From positions 14,751 to 73,874 of the forward strand of contig JAAHGL010000020.1 of the NCBI GenBank assembly GCA_010692635.1: a stretch of 59,124 nucleotides of DNA. The letters run 5' to 3'. Positions 24,207 through 34,041 of this stretch are shown piece after piece (within the stretch, counting starts at the first letter, position 1; the number at the start of each line of letters is the position of its first letter). Source of the DNA: Symploca sp. SIO2C1. Its GTDB lineage: Bacteria > Cyanobacteriota > Cyanobacteriia > Cyanobacteriales > Coleofasciculaceae. The notes under the pieces were generated by a model that worked only from the letters and a program-made list of their open reading frames with translations, was not told where the DNA came from and searched no databases. A program made the translations under genes and the position numbers.

Positions 24207-27200
24207 TCAAACCCTCTTCCCTTCTGCCTCCTGCCTCCTGCCTCCTGCCTTCTTTCTCGAGAGTATTACTTCTCTTTCCTCTCCAAACTGCTCATCCACC
24301 AAAAACCGCTGGTGACGTTTTTTCCCTCCACCAAACAGATTACCAAGCCAACGTAAGAAGCCATCGACATAAGTAAATAACACTGGCACCACCACCAAAG
24401 TTAACAGGGTGGAAGTGCTAAAACCTCCAATTACGGCAATTGCCATGGGTGAGCGCACCTCACCAGAGGCCCCGAATTCCAAAGCAATTGGCGTCATTCC
24501 TGCAACTGTGGAGATTGAGGTCATCAGAATTGGGCGTAGGCGAGAGACACCAGCTTCAACAACCGCCTTGAATGGGGATTTCCCTTGCTTGATAGCTGCT
24601 AAAGTAAAGTCTATCAGTAGGATGGCGTTTTTGGTTACCAAGCCCATCAGTAGTACAATGCCAATCAGGGCAAATAACCCCAACTCCTTCTGAGCGATCA
24701 ACAATCCCAATAATGCTCCACCGACGGATAAGGGGAGAGCTACCAAAATCCCTAAGGGATAGAGGAAATTGTTGTAGAGTAGGACAAGGATGGCATAAAT
24801 CGACATTACGGCTAAACCTAAAGCCCCTAAAAAGCCACCGAATACTTCTTGCATAATTTTTGCATCCCCGAAAGGTTCCTCTGAGACTTCCGGCGGTAGG
24901 GGATTCATTGCAGGCAAGGCTCTGACTTTTTCCATTGCGTCTCCTAAGGAGATACCCTGTAAGTTAGCCTCGACTGAAACTTGGCGACTGCGATTAAAAC
25001 GGTCAATTTGTGCTGGACCACTACCCAGGCGGATATCTGCTACAGCAGTAATGGGTACAAGAGTGCCATTTTGACTCCGAACCCGAAGATTTTTCAGAGT
25101 TTCGAGTTCACTGCGCTGCTCTGGATCGATTTGAACGCGAATGGGAATTTGTCGGTCAGGTAGGTTAAACTTAGCCAGATTAAACTCAAAATCCCCAATC
25201 AGAGCTATGGAGGCAGTACGAGCAATGTCTCTTACAGAAACTCCCAAATCCGCAGCACGGTCTGGATCCGGGTCAATTACGATCTCTGGTCTTACTAGAC
25301 TGATACTGGAGACAACTTCTACCAAACCGGGAACTTCCCGCATTTGTTCTTCTAAGGTATTTGCTGTTTGCTTAAGTACTTGAGAATTCTCACTTTTGAG
25401 TACAATAGACAAATCCCGGCTACCGCCTCCAGGTCCAAAGCTCTCAAAAGTAATCCTTGCACCAGGAATTTTCCGAAAAATCTCCCGCATCTGTTGCTCA
25501 AATTGCTGTTTAGAAACTTCTCGTTCTTCTTTCGGTACGAGGTTGATGTCGAGATTACCAGCATTAACGTTACTCGCAGTTGCAAAGACACTCTTAACCG
25601 CTGGATTTGCCTGCAACACCTGATTGGTTTGCTGCATTACTTCTTCGGTTTCCCTGAGCTGGGAACCGGGGGGCAAGTCAATTTTTACCTCACTAAAACC
25701 GTTGTCACCACCAGTAAACAAACCTTGGGGAATAAAGGGTATTAGCTGTAAGCTACCGATGAAGAAAGCCACAGCAATCAGTAGAGTAGTAATTCGATGT
25801 CTGAGAGCCCACTTGAGAACAGAGCGATAGGGTTGAAACTTTCGGGTATTTTGGTAGGGCTTAAAACTATAAGCATCAACAGCTTTACCTTTACCATTTT
25901 TATGACCATTGCCGTTACTCTGAACAATTGTGCCTGAATGCCCACCTACTTTTCCTCGAATATTTCTAAGGAAAGACCAAAAACCTTTTTCCTTCTGCCT
26001 TCTGCCCTCTGCCTTCTGCCTTATTTCTGAAGAGCTCTTACCATTGCCACCATTAAGTTGAGCAGCACCGTTATAATCGTATTTTGGTTTAAGAAAATAG
26101 GCACTGAGCAGCGGCGTCATTGTAACTGCTACTAGAGTAGAAAACATGGTTGAGACAGCGACAGTCACCCCAAAGGGTTGGAAAAATTGACCTGGGATAC
26201 CTCCCATAAACGCTACGGGAAGGAATACTGCCACAATGGTGGCAGTGGTTGCTACTACTGCTAAACCAATTTCCCTCGCTCCATCCATTGCAGCTTGAAA
26301 AGGTGTCTTACCCATCTGCAAGTGCTGGTCAATATTCTCGATCATGCAAATGGCGTCATCTACCAGGTTTCCTACTGCTAGAGCTAAAGCCAAAAGAGTC
26401 ATATTATTGAGGGTATACCCAAGAGTCTTCATCACCATAAAGGTGGAGATAATTGACAGAGGCAGTGCTATCGCAGTGATTAGAGTGACCCGCCAATCAC
26501 GCAAAAATATGCCTACGGTGATTACAGTAAGTAGGCAACCCAGTATTAATGATTCTATTGTCGCTCGAAAGGAGTCCCGGACTTCATCAGCACGGGTAAA
26601 AATTAGACTTAGCTTAATATCTTCAGGTAAGGTTTGGTCTAAACTGGCAACTACCTTGCGGACACCTTCTTCTACACTAACTAAGTTGCTGCCGCTGCTG
26701 CGGAGTACTGAAAAAGCTACTACCGGTTCTCCATTAAGATAAGCTGACTGCCGTTTGTCGGCAAAGCTATCTGTAACTTCTCCTAAGTTATGCAGTTGTA
26801 CAGTATCACCGTTAGGGAGAACAATGCGATATTTCTTGAATTCTTCAACAGTTTTGGCACTACCTAGGGTGCGCACGTTCTGCTCACTCCCGCCAATTTC
26901 AATACGACCACTAGGCAAGTTAATATTAAACTGGCGGATTTGATCGTTAACTTGGGTAGCAGTAATGCCATAGGCTTGCATCCGACTAGAGTCAAGGTCA
27001 ACACGAATTTCTCGATCAACCCCTCCTAACCGGTCAATTTGGGAGACTCCTTTTACTGTGAGCAGTTCACGGCTGATTTTTCGGTCTACAAGGTCACTCA
27101 ACTCCTCTACTGAGCGCTTCTCAGAGGAGACAGCATAGGTCATCACAGAACCCCCAATAAACTCTAGGCGCTTGATGATCGGTTCCTCAATATCCTCGGG

Positions 27201-27563
27201 CAAGTCCTGGCGAATTTGTCCTATTTCATTACGAACATCGTTAGTTGCCCGGTCAGTATCTGTCCCTATAACAAATTCAATATTGGTAACTGATAGTCCC
27301 TCGAAAACAGTAGAAGTCAGTTGTTCAATATTTCCCAAACCAGCAACAGCGTCCTCAATCTTTTTTGTTACTTGGGATTCGAGTTCTGCTGGTCCTGCTC
27401 CTTGCTGGGAAACTCGAACTATCACTACTGGAACATCAACATTCGGCTCATCGTTAATTCCCATCTGTGTAAAGGATATGAGACCTACGATCGCCAAAAT
27501 CAGGAACATGAGGATCGTGGGAACTGGTTTTTTAATCGACCAGGTGGAAATATGGAAAGACAT
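24207..27563 (-). CDS. RND efflux pump, inner-membrane transporter subunit
   Basis: 1118 aa, HAE1/AcrB-like architecture. It has an N-terminal membrane helix ([20 protein letters not shown]), a first porter domain, a membrane block with [20 protein letters not shown] (the two central acidic residues for proton relay) and GREIGLAVV-type segments, then a second porter domain and a second membrane block ending [18 protein letters not shown]. It is probably a proton-driven drug or lipid exporter working with the adaptor upstream and an outer-membrane factor elsewhere. Two translated repeats intrude in frame: [12 protein letters not shown] at about 513-526 in the cytoplasmic loop, and the last 15 residues. 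Start ATG 27563. Confidence 0.93.
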   Translation of the reverse strand: MSFHISTWSIKKPVPTILMFLILAIVGLISFTQMGINDEPNVDVPVVIVRVSQQGAGPAELESQVTKKIEDAVAGLGNIEQLTSTVFEGLSVTNIEFVIGTDTDRATNDVRNEIGQIRQDLPEDIEEPIIKRLEFIGGSVMTYAVSSEKRSVEELSDLVDRKISRELLTVKGVSQIDRLGGVDREIRVDLDSSRMQAYGITATQVNDQIRQFNINLPSGRIEIGGSEQNVRTLGSAKTVEEFKKYRIVLPNGDTVQLHNLGEVTDSFADKRQSAYLNGEPVVAFSVLRSSGSNLVSVEEGVRKVVASLDQTLPEDIKLSLIFTRADEVRDSFRATIESLILGCLLTVITVGIFLRDWRVTLITAIALPLSIISTFMVMKTLGYTLNNMTLLALALAVGNLVDDAICMIENIDQHLQMGKTPFQAAMDGAREIGLAVVATTATIVAVFLPVAFMGGIPGQFFQPFGVTVAVSTMFSTLVAVTMTPLLSAYFLKPKYDYNGAAQLNGGNGKSSSEIRQKAEGRRQKEKGFWSFLRNIRGKVGGHSGTIVQSNGNGHKNGKGKAVDAYSFKPYQNTRKFQPYRSVLKWALRHRITTLLIAVAFFIGSLQLIPFIPQGLFTGGDNGFSEVKIDLPPGSQLRETEEVMQQTNQVLQANPAVKSVFATASNVNAGNLDINLVPKEEREVSKQQFEQQMREIFRKIPGARITFESFGPGGGSRDLSIVLKSENSQVLKQTANTLEEQMREVPGLVEVVSSISLVRPEIVIDPDPDRAADLGVSVRDIARTASIALIGDFEFNLAKFNLPDRQIPIRVQIDPEQRSELETLKNLRVRSQNGTLVPITAVADIRLGSGPAQIDRFNRSRQVSVEANLQGISLGDAMEKVRALPAMNPLPPEVSEEPFGDAKIMQEVFGGFLGALGLAVMSIYAILVLLYNNFLYPLGILVALPLSVGGALLGLLIAQKELGLFALIGIVLLMGLVTKNAILLIDFTLAAIKQGKSPFKAVVEAGVSRLRPILMTSISTVAGMTPIALEFGASGEVRSPMAIAVIGGFSTSTLLTLVVVPVLFTYVDGFLRWLGNLFGGGKKRHQRFLVDEQFGEEREVILSRKKAGGRRQEAEGKRV

Positions 27564-27571
27564 TTATTTGA

Positions 27572-27630
27572 GAATTGGGAATTGGGAATTGGGAATTGGG
27601 AATTGGGAATTGGGAATTGGGAATTGGGAA
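27572..27630. repeat. Heptamer array (GGGAATT) between adaptor and pump genes
   Basis: Eight GGGAATT units, followed towards 27660 by TCTCCGTG octamers, fill the gap between the adaptor stop (27675) and the pump ATG (27563). On the coding strand the array directly precedes the pump start. Confidence 0.92.
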
Positions 27631-27674
27631 TGTTCTCTTATCTCCGTGTCTCGGTGTCTCCGCGTCTCCACTCC

Positions 27675-29327
27675 CTAATCTTCAATCACTTCGACGCGAT
27701 CGCCATCTTTGAGATAAGCTACACCTTCAACAACAATGCGATCGCCTGGGGATAAACCACTTTTAATTTCTATGGACTTATCAGAGAAGATTTCTCCAAC
27801 TTCCACTTGCTGAGCTTTAACGGTATTATCTTCCTGCAATATGAAGACTACTGCAGTTGAATCCTGTGAGTTTGCATTGCTCAAGACCTGACTTGATGAT
27901 ACCGTTAGACCTGGTGTTGATGAGGTCGTTATTTCTCCTTTTAAAAACATCCCCAGTTTTAAAGACTCAGTACTAGGCAAAGACACTTTTACTTCTGCTA
28001 TGCGAGATTCTGGATCAACCACAGGATCAATTTCAAGCACTTTCCCGTACAGAACTAAGTTTTTATCAGTCTTTGAGGTAACTTTTACACTTTGTCCAAT
28101 ACTAATTTGTGGTAATTGAGTTTGTGGAAATTCTAGTAAGAGTTCCAAACGTCCTTGCTCAGTGATGATAAACAGTTCCTGGGAACCTGAGATGACATCC
28201 CCCACATTAGTGAGCTTGTCAGAAATTTTCCCGCTAACTGGAGCCAGCACTCTGGTATTCTTCAACCGCGCTACCACTGACTGCACTTGTCCTTTTGCAC
28301 TAGCTAATCGGGCTTTCGCTTGATCGATGACTTCTTGACGAGAACCCGCACGCAGTTGCTTAAGCTGCTGTTCAGCTTCTCTCACTGAGGCAGCTAACTG
28401 GGCTTCTTCTGGATTATTGGTATTTTTGGCTTCATTAAGACGTTGCTGCGCTGCTGAGAGATTTGCCTGAGCACTGCGATACTCGCTTGCAGCTTCATTA
28501 AACCGATCTTGGGATACAGCTCCCTGATTCACCAGGGATTGATTCGTGTCATAGCGACTTTTCGCTAGCTCCAAGCGGGATTGAGCATCAGTTACTTGAG
28601 CTGCGGCTTCATCTATTTTTCTCGGCTTACTTGCTTGCGTTTGCTTTAAACGAGCTTTAGTTTGGTCTAACCTGGCTTGTGCCTGACTAATTTCCTCGGG
28701 ACGGGTTCCAGCCTGGAGTTCTGCTAGACGAGCTTCTGCTTCAGCAACTGTAGCTTTATTTTGTGTTAATTGAGCTTCCAGGAGGGAGCGATCTAGGGTT
28801 GCCATTAACTGTCCCTTCTTCACAAAGTCCCCTTTATGTACCAGCAGTCGCTCAATCTTTAAACCAGTTTCCTGAGCTCCCACCTTAATCTCCTCAACAG
28901 CTTGAACAGTACCAATTTCTGAGATAGTGCGATTAATACTGGTAGTTTCTACTTCTGTTACGGTGACACTAATAGCGGAAGCTTGTGATTGAGCAACAGA
29001 GGGAGATGGAGCTGGAGACTGAGCTTGTTTAGAGCCGAGGAAGTTGGTTCCGACAATAGTTAATACGATACCGAGACCGATTCCCATAAACAAGCCTTGC
29101 CCACCTGATAGCCAGTTAGACTTAGCTGGGGAAGAAGATATCTCATCTAGTTCATATACTTCTTCACTAGAAGACGCAATTTCATCTACCACTTCACTTT
29201 CAGAGTTTAGGGTTTCCTCCTCCTTAATCATTGGGAACGAGGTAGAATCCTGCTGTCGTAGCTCTGAATCCGCGATCGCAGATTCATTCAACTGAGATTT
29301 TTTTGCTTCTAGCTCTGGTTTGCTCAC
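27675..29327 (-). CDS. HlyD/MFP family RND periplasmic adaptor
   Basis: 550 aa, longer than typical (about 370-450) owing to an acidic N-terminal cytoplasmic tail of about 75 residues before the membrane anchor ([20 protein letters not shown]). The first lipoyl half, [20 protein letters not shown], leads to a long Ala/Gln/Glu-rich coiled-coil hairpin (about 185-335). The second lipoyl half [19 protein letters not shown], a beta-barrel domain and the membrane-proximal C-terminus ([19 protein letters not shown]) follow. It links the pump to an outer-membrane channel. Same transcript as the pump. Confidence 0.92.
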
Positions 29328-29436
29328 AGCTGTCTCCCTATTACTGGTAGATATGGGCGATTTTGTTAAGAAATATTGCTTTTATTTAGTATTATATTAA
29401 GAATTTTTGCCGTAAACTGTATATCTGACTTCTATC

Positions 29437-29454
29437 TAAGTGAGTATTCACTTA
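29437..29454. promoter_or_regulatory. Candidate TetR operator upstream of the efflux operon
   Basis: TAAGTGA-GTAT-TCACTTA is a perfect 18-bp palindrome, 110 bp upstream of the adaptor start and just past the end of the TetR gene. Just before the regulator's ATG, at about 30096-30109, a related imperfect half (AAGTATCCACTC) is seen. Position and symmetry fit a TetR-type operator controlling the pump. Confidence 0.55.
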
Positions 29455-29504
29455 TTAAATTGTCAAGATCTAAACAGGAAGCTTGCTTCCTTACTTGTTG
29501 CACT

Positions 29505-30092
29505 CTAAGGCAAAGCTATCCCCTGCCAAAGAATCTCAATCAAACCGCGAACATAGGTTGGAGCCGCAATTGGTATAGCCATCTGAGCACCTACCTGTTC
29601 AAAAAAAACGTAGTTCATTAAAGAGCCAAACAGCATACGAGCCGGTATCTCTGGATCACATGACCGAATGCGCCCTAGTTGAAGTTCCTGAACAAAAAAA
29701 TTTATCAACGCCCTCAAATACAGAACTAGTGGCGATTCCTTAAAATTCTGCATTTTTTGATGATGAGTACCTTGTGAGCAAGTCATTACTAGCCTAGGCA
29801 CTACTTCCCGAAAAAACTCAATAATTTGCAGTGAGAGATTTATCAAGTTTTCTTTCAAGTTACCTTTACCAGGAAGAGTCTCTAGCTCTTCTAGCCACTC
29901 TGGACTTTCGGGGATACCCATAGAAGCAAAGAAGAGTTTGTCCTTGGTGGGAAAGCGCTTGAAGATTGAGCCCTCAGAGATACCAGCCTTCTGAGCAATA
30001 TCTATAGTAGAAGCAGTATACCCTTGGGCGAGGAACACCTCGCGGGCTGCTTCCAGGATTTGCTCGTTAGTGATGATTGGTAATCTACCCAT
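29505..30092 (-). CDS. TetR/AcrR family transcriptional regulator
   Basis: 195 aa from the ATG at 30092 (MGRLPIITNEQILEAAREVF); an ATG 15 bp earlier is the alternative. The N-terminal helix-turn-helix is clear: FLAQGYTASTIDIAQKAGIS, then EGSIFKRFPTKDKLFFA. The C-terminal domain is the usual all-helical ligand-binding part. It lies upstream of, and in the same direction as, the adaptor and pump genes, so it most likely represses them. Confidence 0.9.
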   Translation of the reverse strand: MGRLPIITNEQILEAAREVFLAQGYTASTIDIAQKAGISEGSIFKRFPTKDKLFFASMGIPESPEWLEELETLPGKGNLKENLINLSLQIIEFFREVVPRLVMTCSQGTHHQKMQNFKESPLVLYLRALINFFVQELQLGRIRSCDPEIPARMLFGSLMNYVFFEQVGAQMAIPIAAPTYVRGLIEILWQGIALP

Positions 30093-30212
30093 AAAATAAG
30101 TATCCACTCAAAAAAAGTTCTTTGTCAAGGCTTTGTCTGTTCTGTTGAGTACAAAGTTACCGGTTGGAAACTTTATAAGAATCGGGATACGATAACTTTG
30201 ACTGATAAGTTT

Positions 30213-30301
30213 AGGACTTACGCAAAGCCTCCATTTGTAGGGTGTGTTAGCGTAGCGTAACGCACCTTTGACTTTATATGTAGTGTCGCTGCGTAAGTCC
30301 T
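30213..30301. mobile_element. 89-bp MITE-like element
   Basis: AGGACTTACGCA (30213-30224) and TGCGTAAGTCCT (30290-30301) are perfect 12-bp inverted ends. The inside carries the palindromic GTGTGTTAGCGTAGCGTAAC, a sequence common in cyanobacterial intergenic repeats. No coding capacity. It lies between the TetR gene and the next secreted protein. Confidence 0.75.
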
Positions 30302-30438
30302 GAGTTTAAGGAAGAATCCCCTCACCTTGAAGTCCCAGGAGTATCAACTTGCTAGGCTGGAATAATTTAGCTCTGTTGCTTTAGGATTTATGCAAGACAT
30401 TACCACAAATGTTTTTGTTTAATGAGGAGTATAACGGT

Positions 30439-30960
30439 ATGAAAAAACTTGATAAATTCGCAAATCCAGTAGCCTTATTAGTTTCACTCTCTGTCACAAT
30501 GGGTGTTATACCTGTTGCCATTGCAGCATCAACAACGCTAGAAGCTGACAATTTAACTCAATCCGGAGTAGTGAACTCCTTACCTAGTGGAAGTTCTTGG
30601 GAAATAGCAGCTGATCCGAAAGATCCCAAGTGCCGCCGAGTAATCAATTCTAGAAAAGTACAAGAAGGGGTATCTGGTATTCCTGTTTATGGTGTAGGGA
30701 ATGCAGAGAACTTAACCACTAACTCTCAGCCAACAGGCTTTTTCCCTTTGGGAGAGCAGGTTACCTTATCTGAACCTTACGAAGAAAAGCGCTTGCCTTC
30801 TGAGAATAACATGGACACTATTTACGTTGCCATTACCCTTGAGGATAATAACAAAGCTTGGATACCAGTAACCAAAGCTCCTCGGGGCGCTGCATTACCA
30901 ACAAGCAATAGTACTCTGGGAGCTTGCATTGGTAGTGCTCCTATTCGTGGACTGTGGTAG
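30439..30960 (+). CDS. Secreted protein of unknown function
   Basis: 173 aa from the ATG at 30439, chosen for GAGGAG at 30423-30428; a start at 30409 would add ten poor residues. The signal peptide (MKKLDKFANPVALLVSLSVT to AIA-AS) is clear. The mature part has two cysteines far apart (KCRRVINSRKVQEG and LGACIGSAPIRGLW) that could form a disulfide, and a middle beta-rich region. The pattern reminds me of bacterial SH3-like secreted domains, but I cannot place it in a family. Confidence 0.75.
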   Translation: MKKLDKFANPVALLVSLSVTMGVIPVAIAASTTLEADNLTQSGVVNSLPSGSSWEIAADPKDPKCRRVINSRKVQEGVSGIPVYGVGNAENLTTNSQPTGFFPLGEQVTLSEPYEEKRLPSENNMDTIYVAITLEDNNKAWIPVTKAPRGAALPTSNSTLGACIGSAPIRGLW

Positions 30961-30990
30961 TTCCAAACAATTTGATTGCAATAAACTAAG

Positions 30991-31020
30991 CCGTCCCTGA
31001 TCAGGACGGTTCTTTCTCGA
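30991..31020 (+). terminator. Hairpin terminator
   Basis: CCGTCC-CTGATCA-GGACGG followed by TTCTTTCTC lies 30 bp after the stop of the secreted protein gene. It is a short but GC-rich stem with a T-rich tail. Confidence 0.7.
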
Positions 31021-31053
31021 ATATTAAACTAAGAACACGTCACTAGTACATAG

Positions 31054-31130
31054 GGCTTGCCTCATCGAGTCCATTGATTCGGGTTTTGAAGTAATGAGTA
31101 ATGAGTAATGAGTAATGAGTAATGAGTGAA
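31054..31130. repeat. Dispersed repeat with TAATGAG heptamers, copy 1
   Basis: A 37-bp core (GCTTGCCTCATCGAGTC..., ending GGGTTTTGAAG) is followed by five TAATGAG heptamers. The same core with four heptamers is at 38911-38976, with one mismatch in 66 bp. So the core and the heptamers move or were copied as one unit. Confidence 0.85.
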
Positions 31131-31280
31131 TTACCCCTCAATTAACTTGGGAGAATTTTTAAGCTATTTTTAAGCTATTTTTAAGCTTTAAACGCTCATT
31201 AATAGTATTTTTGGGATAATAGCTCAAATTTACTGCTTCAGGGAACGAGTTATCTTAATAACTGGTAGGGAGGTAAAATA

Positions 31281-32183
31281 ATGACTGTACAGATAACAAA
31301 TAAAAGCCTGTCTCGAAGCTTAATGGTTTTCTGCTCTAGTGCAGCTATCCTTTTCTTGTGTACGCAACCCAAAGCAGTAAGCTCTAGTCCCATACCAGAA
31401 GCAACAACTCTCAGCCAAACAACCTTGAGAGCGCAATCCCCTAGTAATCTTTCAGAAGAGGACATTATTAATCCAATCATTCTAGAAACAGTACATCCGA
31501 TCACTACCTCAGAAGAAGACACTGGTAACCAAATCATTCTAGAAACAGTACATCCGATCACGACCTCAGAAGAAGATGTTGGTGATCCCATTATTGTAGA
31601 AACAGTACCTCAAAGCGCTACCTCACAAGAAGATACTGTTATTCTAGAAACTGAATCTGCTGCTGCTACACCAAGAACAACTGAGAACAAAACAACCCTG
31701 GATACAGATGATCTGACTATTGAAGAACTATCATCAGCTTTACCACCATTGGGAATTCCCTCAATATATCTACCCTCACCAGAAGAAATCTCCAAAGATA
31801 CTCGTTTAGTACTCAAGTTGAGCGAACGCAAAGTTTATGTATATCAGGGTAATAAGGAACAAGCTAGTTATCCAGTTGCGATCGGCAAATCCAATACTCC
31901 CACCCCTACAGGTACCTTTGAAGTGTTCCAAATGATTGTAGATCCTATTTGGGAAAGTCCCTGGACAGGAGAAGTCTTTCCTCCAGGGCCAAATAGTGCT
32001 TTAGGGTTAAGATGGATTGGCTTTGCTAAGCTGCCGAATGGTATCATTGGTTTTCATGGTACCCCTACCATATCTTCTATCGGTCAAGCAGCTTCCAACG
32101 GTTGTGTCCGGATGCACAATGAACATGTAGTGGAACTATTTGAGAAAGTGAAGATGGGGACATCTGTAACAGTAGAGCCTTGA
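31281..32183 (+). CDS. L,D-transpeptidase (YkuD domain)
   Basis: 300 aa. The N-terminal signal/anchor is at about 12-32. Residues 58 to about 125 are a Glu/Thr-rich linker made of three 19-aa repeats (SEED...NPIILETVHPITT) and a fourth partial one. The YkuD domain starts near 175 (DTRLVLKLSERKVYVYQG). The catalytic set is in FHGTPTISSIGQAASNGCVRM, with H259 and C275. It cross-links or anchors peptidoglycan in the periplasm. The repeat linker probably acts as a spacer and may vary in copy number. Confidence 0.93.
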   Translation: MTVQITNKSLSRSLMVFCSSAAILFLCTQPKAVSSSPIPEATTLSQTTLRAQSPSNLSEEDIINPIILETVHPITTSEEDTGNQIILETVHPITTSEEDVGDPIIVETVPQSATSQEDTVILETESAAATPRTTENKTTLDTDDLTIEELSSALPPLGIPSIYLPSPEEISKDTRLVLKLSERKVYVYQGNKEQASYPVAIGKSNTPTPTGTFEVFQMIVDPIWESPWTGEVFPPGPNSALGLRWIGFAKLPNGIIGFHGTPTISSIGQAASNGCVRMHNEHVVELFEKVKMGTSVTVEP

Positions 32184-32259
32184 GGAATTTATAATACCCT
32201 TTTACCTTATTTGCGATCGCACCCATTCTCTTTCCACGGCACATTCGTTGAGATTGACT

Positions 32260-32338
32260 CAAAACTTGTTACTTTTTACTTGTTACTCGTTACTTTTTAC
32301 TTCCTCAAGTCTCCTATTTGACTTATTCAGCAAACCCT
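32260..32338. repeat. TTGTTAC/TTTTTAC heptamers joined to an IS-end sequence, copy 1
   Basis: TTGTTAC and TTTTTAC heptamers alternate and end at CTTATTCAGCAAACCCTA, a variant of the inverted end of the element at 12627-12844. The same composite occurs at 47880-47988. The IS-end part overlaps the stop codon of the next gene. Confidence 0.75.
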
Positions 32339-33194
32339 AAATAGCAGCGGGGTATAAGGAGTAGTCAATCAATTCTGGCATCATAGTAGTCCCTGGCAAC
32401 ACATCTTCGAGATTAACGCCATATAGCTTTGCTCCTTTCAAATGTGCACCAGTCAAATCTGCATTTGTCAAGATTGCTTGGGTTAAATTTGCATCCTCTA
32501 AAGAAGCTTCAGTTAGATTGGCGGCTCTTAAGTTTGCCCTTGTCAAATTTGCCCTATCTAATTGTGCTTGAGTCAATTTAGCACTTATTAAATTAGCTCC
32601 TTCTAAGTTAGCGTCACTCAATCTCGCTTTGTGGAAGTTAACTCCCTCTAAATCAAAGCCAGCAATATCCAATCCTTTTAGCCAAGCTCTGCTTAAATTT
32701 ACGAAAGTTAAAGAAGAGCCATCAAGCTGAGCACCGATTAGTCTTGCTTCAGATAAATTAGCCCATTTAAAATTGACACCACTAAGATTAGCATCTCGCA
32801 TATTGCTTCTTCCTAACTGCGCTCCGCAGAGATTGGCTCCCTGTAAATTGGCACATCTGAGGTTAGCTCCACTCAAATCTGCACCGCTAAGCTTAGCTCC
32901 TACAAGTTGTGACTTCACTAAAAAAGCTCCACTGATATTGGCTTTTGTTAGCTCAGTTTCTACCAGTTTTGCTTCGCTCATTTTGGTAAAATTGAGGTTT
33001 GCCCAGTTCATCTGAGCACCACTAAGGTCCGATTTGATCAAAAATGCTCTGGAAAGATCTGCTCCCCTTAGATTTGCACCTTTCAGGTTGACTCCTATAA
33101 GAATTACTCCCCTCAAATCTTCTCCACACAGATCAACTCCAGCAAAATTTCTATCTCCCTGTTCATAAAGCTTGAGAAGATGCCTAACTTTCAT
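32337..33194 (-). CDS. Pentapeptide repeat protein
   Basis: 285 aa from the ATG at 33194. From about residue 20 to the end it is a continuous A(D/N)Lxx series (LKGANLRGADLSRAFL and so on, about 45 units), which folds as a right-handed square beta-helix. The function of this class is mostly unknown. The first 14 codons exist twice: a 5' tandem duplication of about 43 bp gives a second ATG at 33236 with the same MKVRH start. The stop codon lies in an IS-end-like sequence, so the C-terminus (DYSLYPAAI) may be shortened. Confidence 0.88.
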   Translation of the reverse strand: MKVRHLLKLYEQGDRNFAGVDLCGEDLRGVILIGVNLKGANLRGADLSRAFLIKSDLSGAQMNWANLNFTKMSEAKLVETELTKANISGAFLVKSQLVGAKLSGADLSGANLRCANLQGANLCGAQLGRSNMRDANLSGVNFKWANLSEARLIGAQLDGSSLTFVNLSRAWLKGLDIAGFDLEGVNFHKARLSDANLEGANLISAKLTQAQLDRANLTRANLRAANLTEASLEDANLTQAILTNADLTGAHLKGAKLYGVNLEDVLPGTTMMPELIDYSLYPAAI

Positions 33195-33236
33195 AGTATA
33201 GGTACTCCAATTTAGAAAATGCCTAACTTTCATCAC

Positions 33237-33515
33237 ATAGATGCTCCATTAAATATTTTTTTATGAAATTTTGTCAGAAAAACTTGACTTGATATTTTGG
33301 CTGGGTTTATAGCTCACTTCAGAATTTTTATTTAAAAAATAAAGCTTTTTTATTAAAAATAAACTTATTTATTGAATTTTATAGTAACGATCATACTACT
33401 GTAATTGTTGATTTGTAAGTATTTTAAGTAGTTTAATTATGAATATTAAATAAATATTTATAAATTTTTTTTAAGTCATGTTAATTTTTAATAAAAAATT
33501 CCAAAAACTTACATT
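33237..33515. other. AT-rich spacer
   Basis: This stretch is very A+T rich with poly-A/T tracts and no coding frame. It ends at the second copy of the 94-bp MITE. I see no promoter that can be called with confidence. Confidence 0.5.
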
Positions 33516-33609
33516 TATAGCAACCGCCAGGGCCATTAGGACATCAGATTAACGTCGTTTATTATTTCGAGCTAAACCTAGTGTCCTAACCGTTGTGGCG
33601 GTTGCTATA
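33516..33609. mobile_element. 94-bp MITE-like palindromic element, copy 2
   Basis: Same ends (TATAGCAACCGCCA/TGGCGGTTGCTATA), same length and nearly the same interior as the copy at 2527-2620. The near identity of two copies 31 kb apart points to recent movement. Confidence 0.85.
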
Positions 33610-33880
33610 ACAGAAATATAGCGATTCTAAACGGAATTTTAAATCTTCTTCTTACCCATTAATTCAAAACCTACATTCCACAGATTAACTTGGATATAGA
33701 ATAATTTTGTACGACACTATGGGAAGCTAAGCGATCGCAAGTTCAGCCATGCTCAAAAATCCCAACCAATTGAGAATAAAGCTGGGCTTAATGCTCTTTA
33801 TTCTAAAATCCATGAAACCTTTGGAGGATTAAAGCAATACTTAAGGGGAGAAGTATTTACAGTATTTCTCAGTCTAGTGA

Positions 33881-34010
33881 GGGCTTGCTGCATAAGTGTG
33901 GAAGCTATACCAGAGAATGCTTTCAAGCATTTTTGTGCTAAATAAGTGCAAGGAAATTGTATCGATGGGCTCCAGAAACCTTGCACTTTCATGGGAAATC
34001 CCTGGGTTAT
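33881..34010. mobile_element. Remnant of the GGGCTTGCTGAATAA-type element
   Basis: GGGCTTGCTGCATAAG is followed at 33942-34005 by AAGTGCAAGGAAATTG... to ...CATGGGAAATCCCTGGGT, a segment repeated at 47487-47550. It stops abruptly where adapter-like sequence begins at 34011. A short frame upstream (33748-33945) has no recognisable product. Confidence 0.65.
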
Positions 34011-34041
34011 ACTCTTTCCCTTTACGATGCTCTTCCGATCT
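34011..34041. other. Probable Illumina adapter sequence in the assembly
   Basis: ACTCTTTCCC, three mismatches in the middle, then GCTCTTCCGATCT (34029-34041). Aligned to the standard Illumina read-1 adapter end, 28 of 31 positions agree without gaps. Translated, it gives YSFPLRCSSDL, close to the peptide (YSFPTRRSSDL) that adapter contamination is known to produce. It sits exactly between a dispersed repeat and a gene lacking its 5' end. Confidence 0.85.

Noticed and set aside
33896-34041. N-terminal 49 residues of the kinase frame as a real protein part
   Set aside because: They translate an IS remnant and adapter-like sequence.
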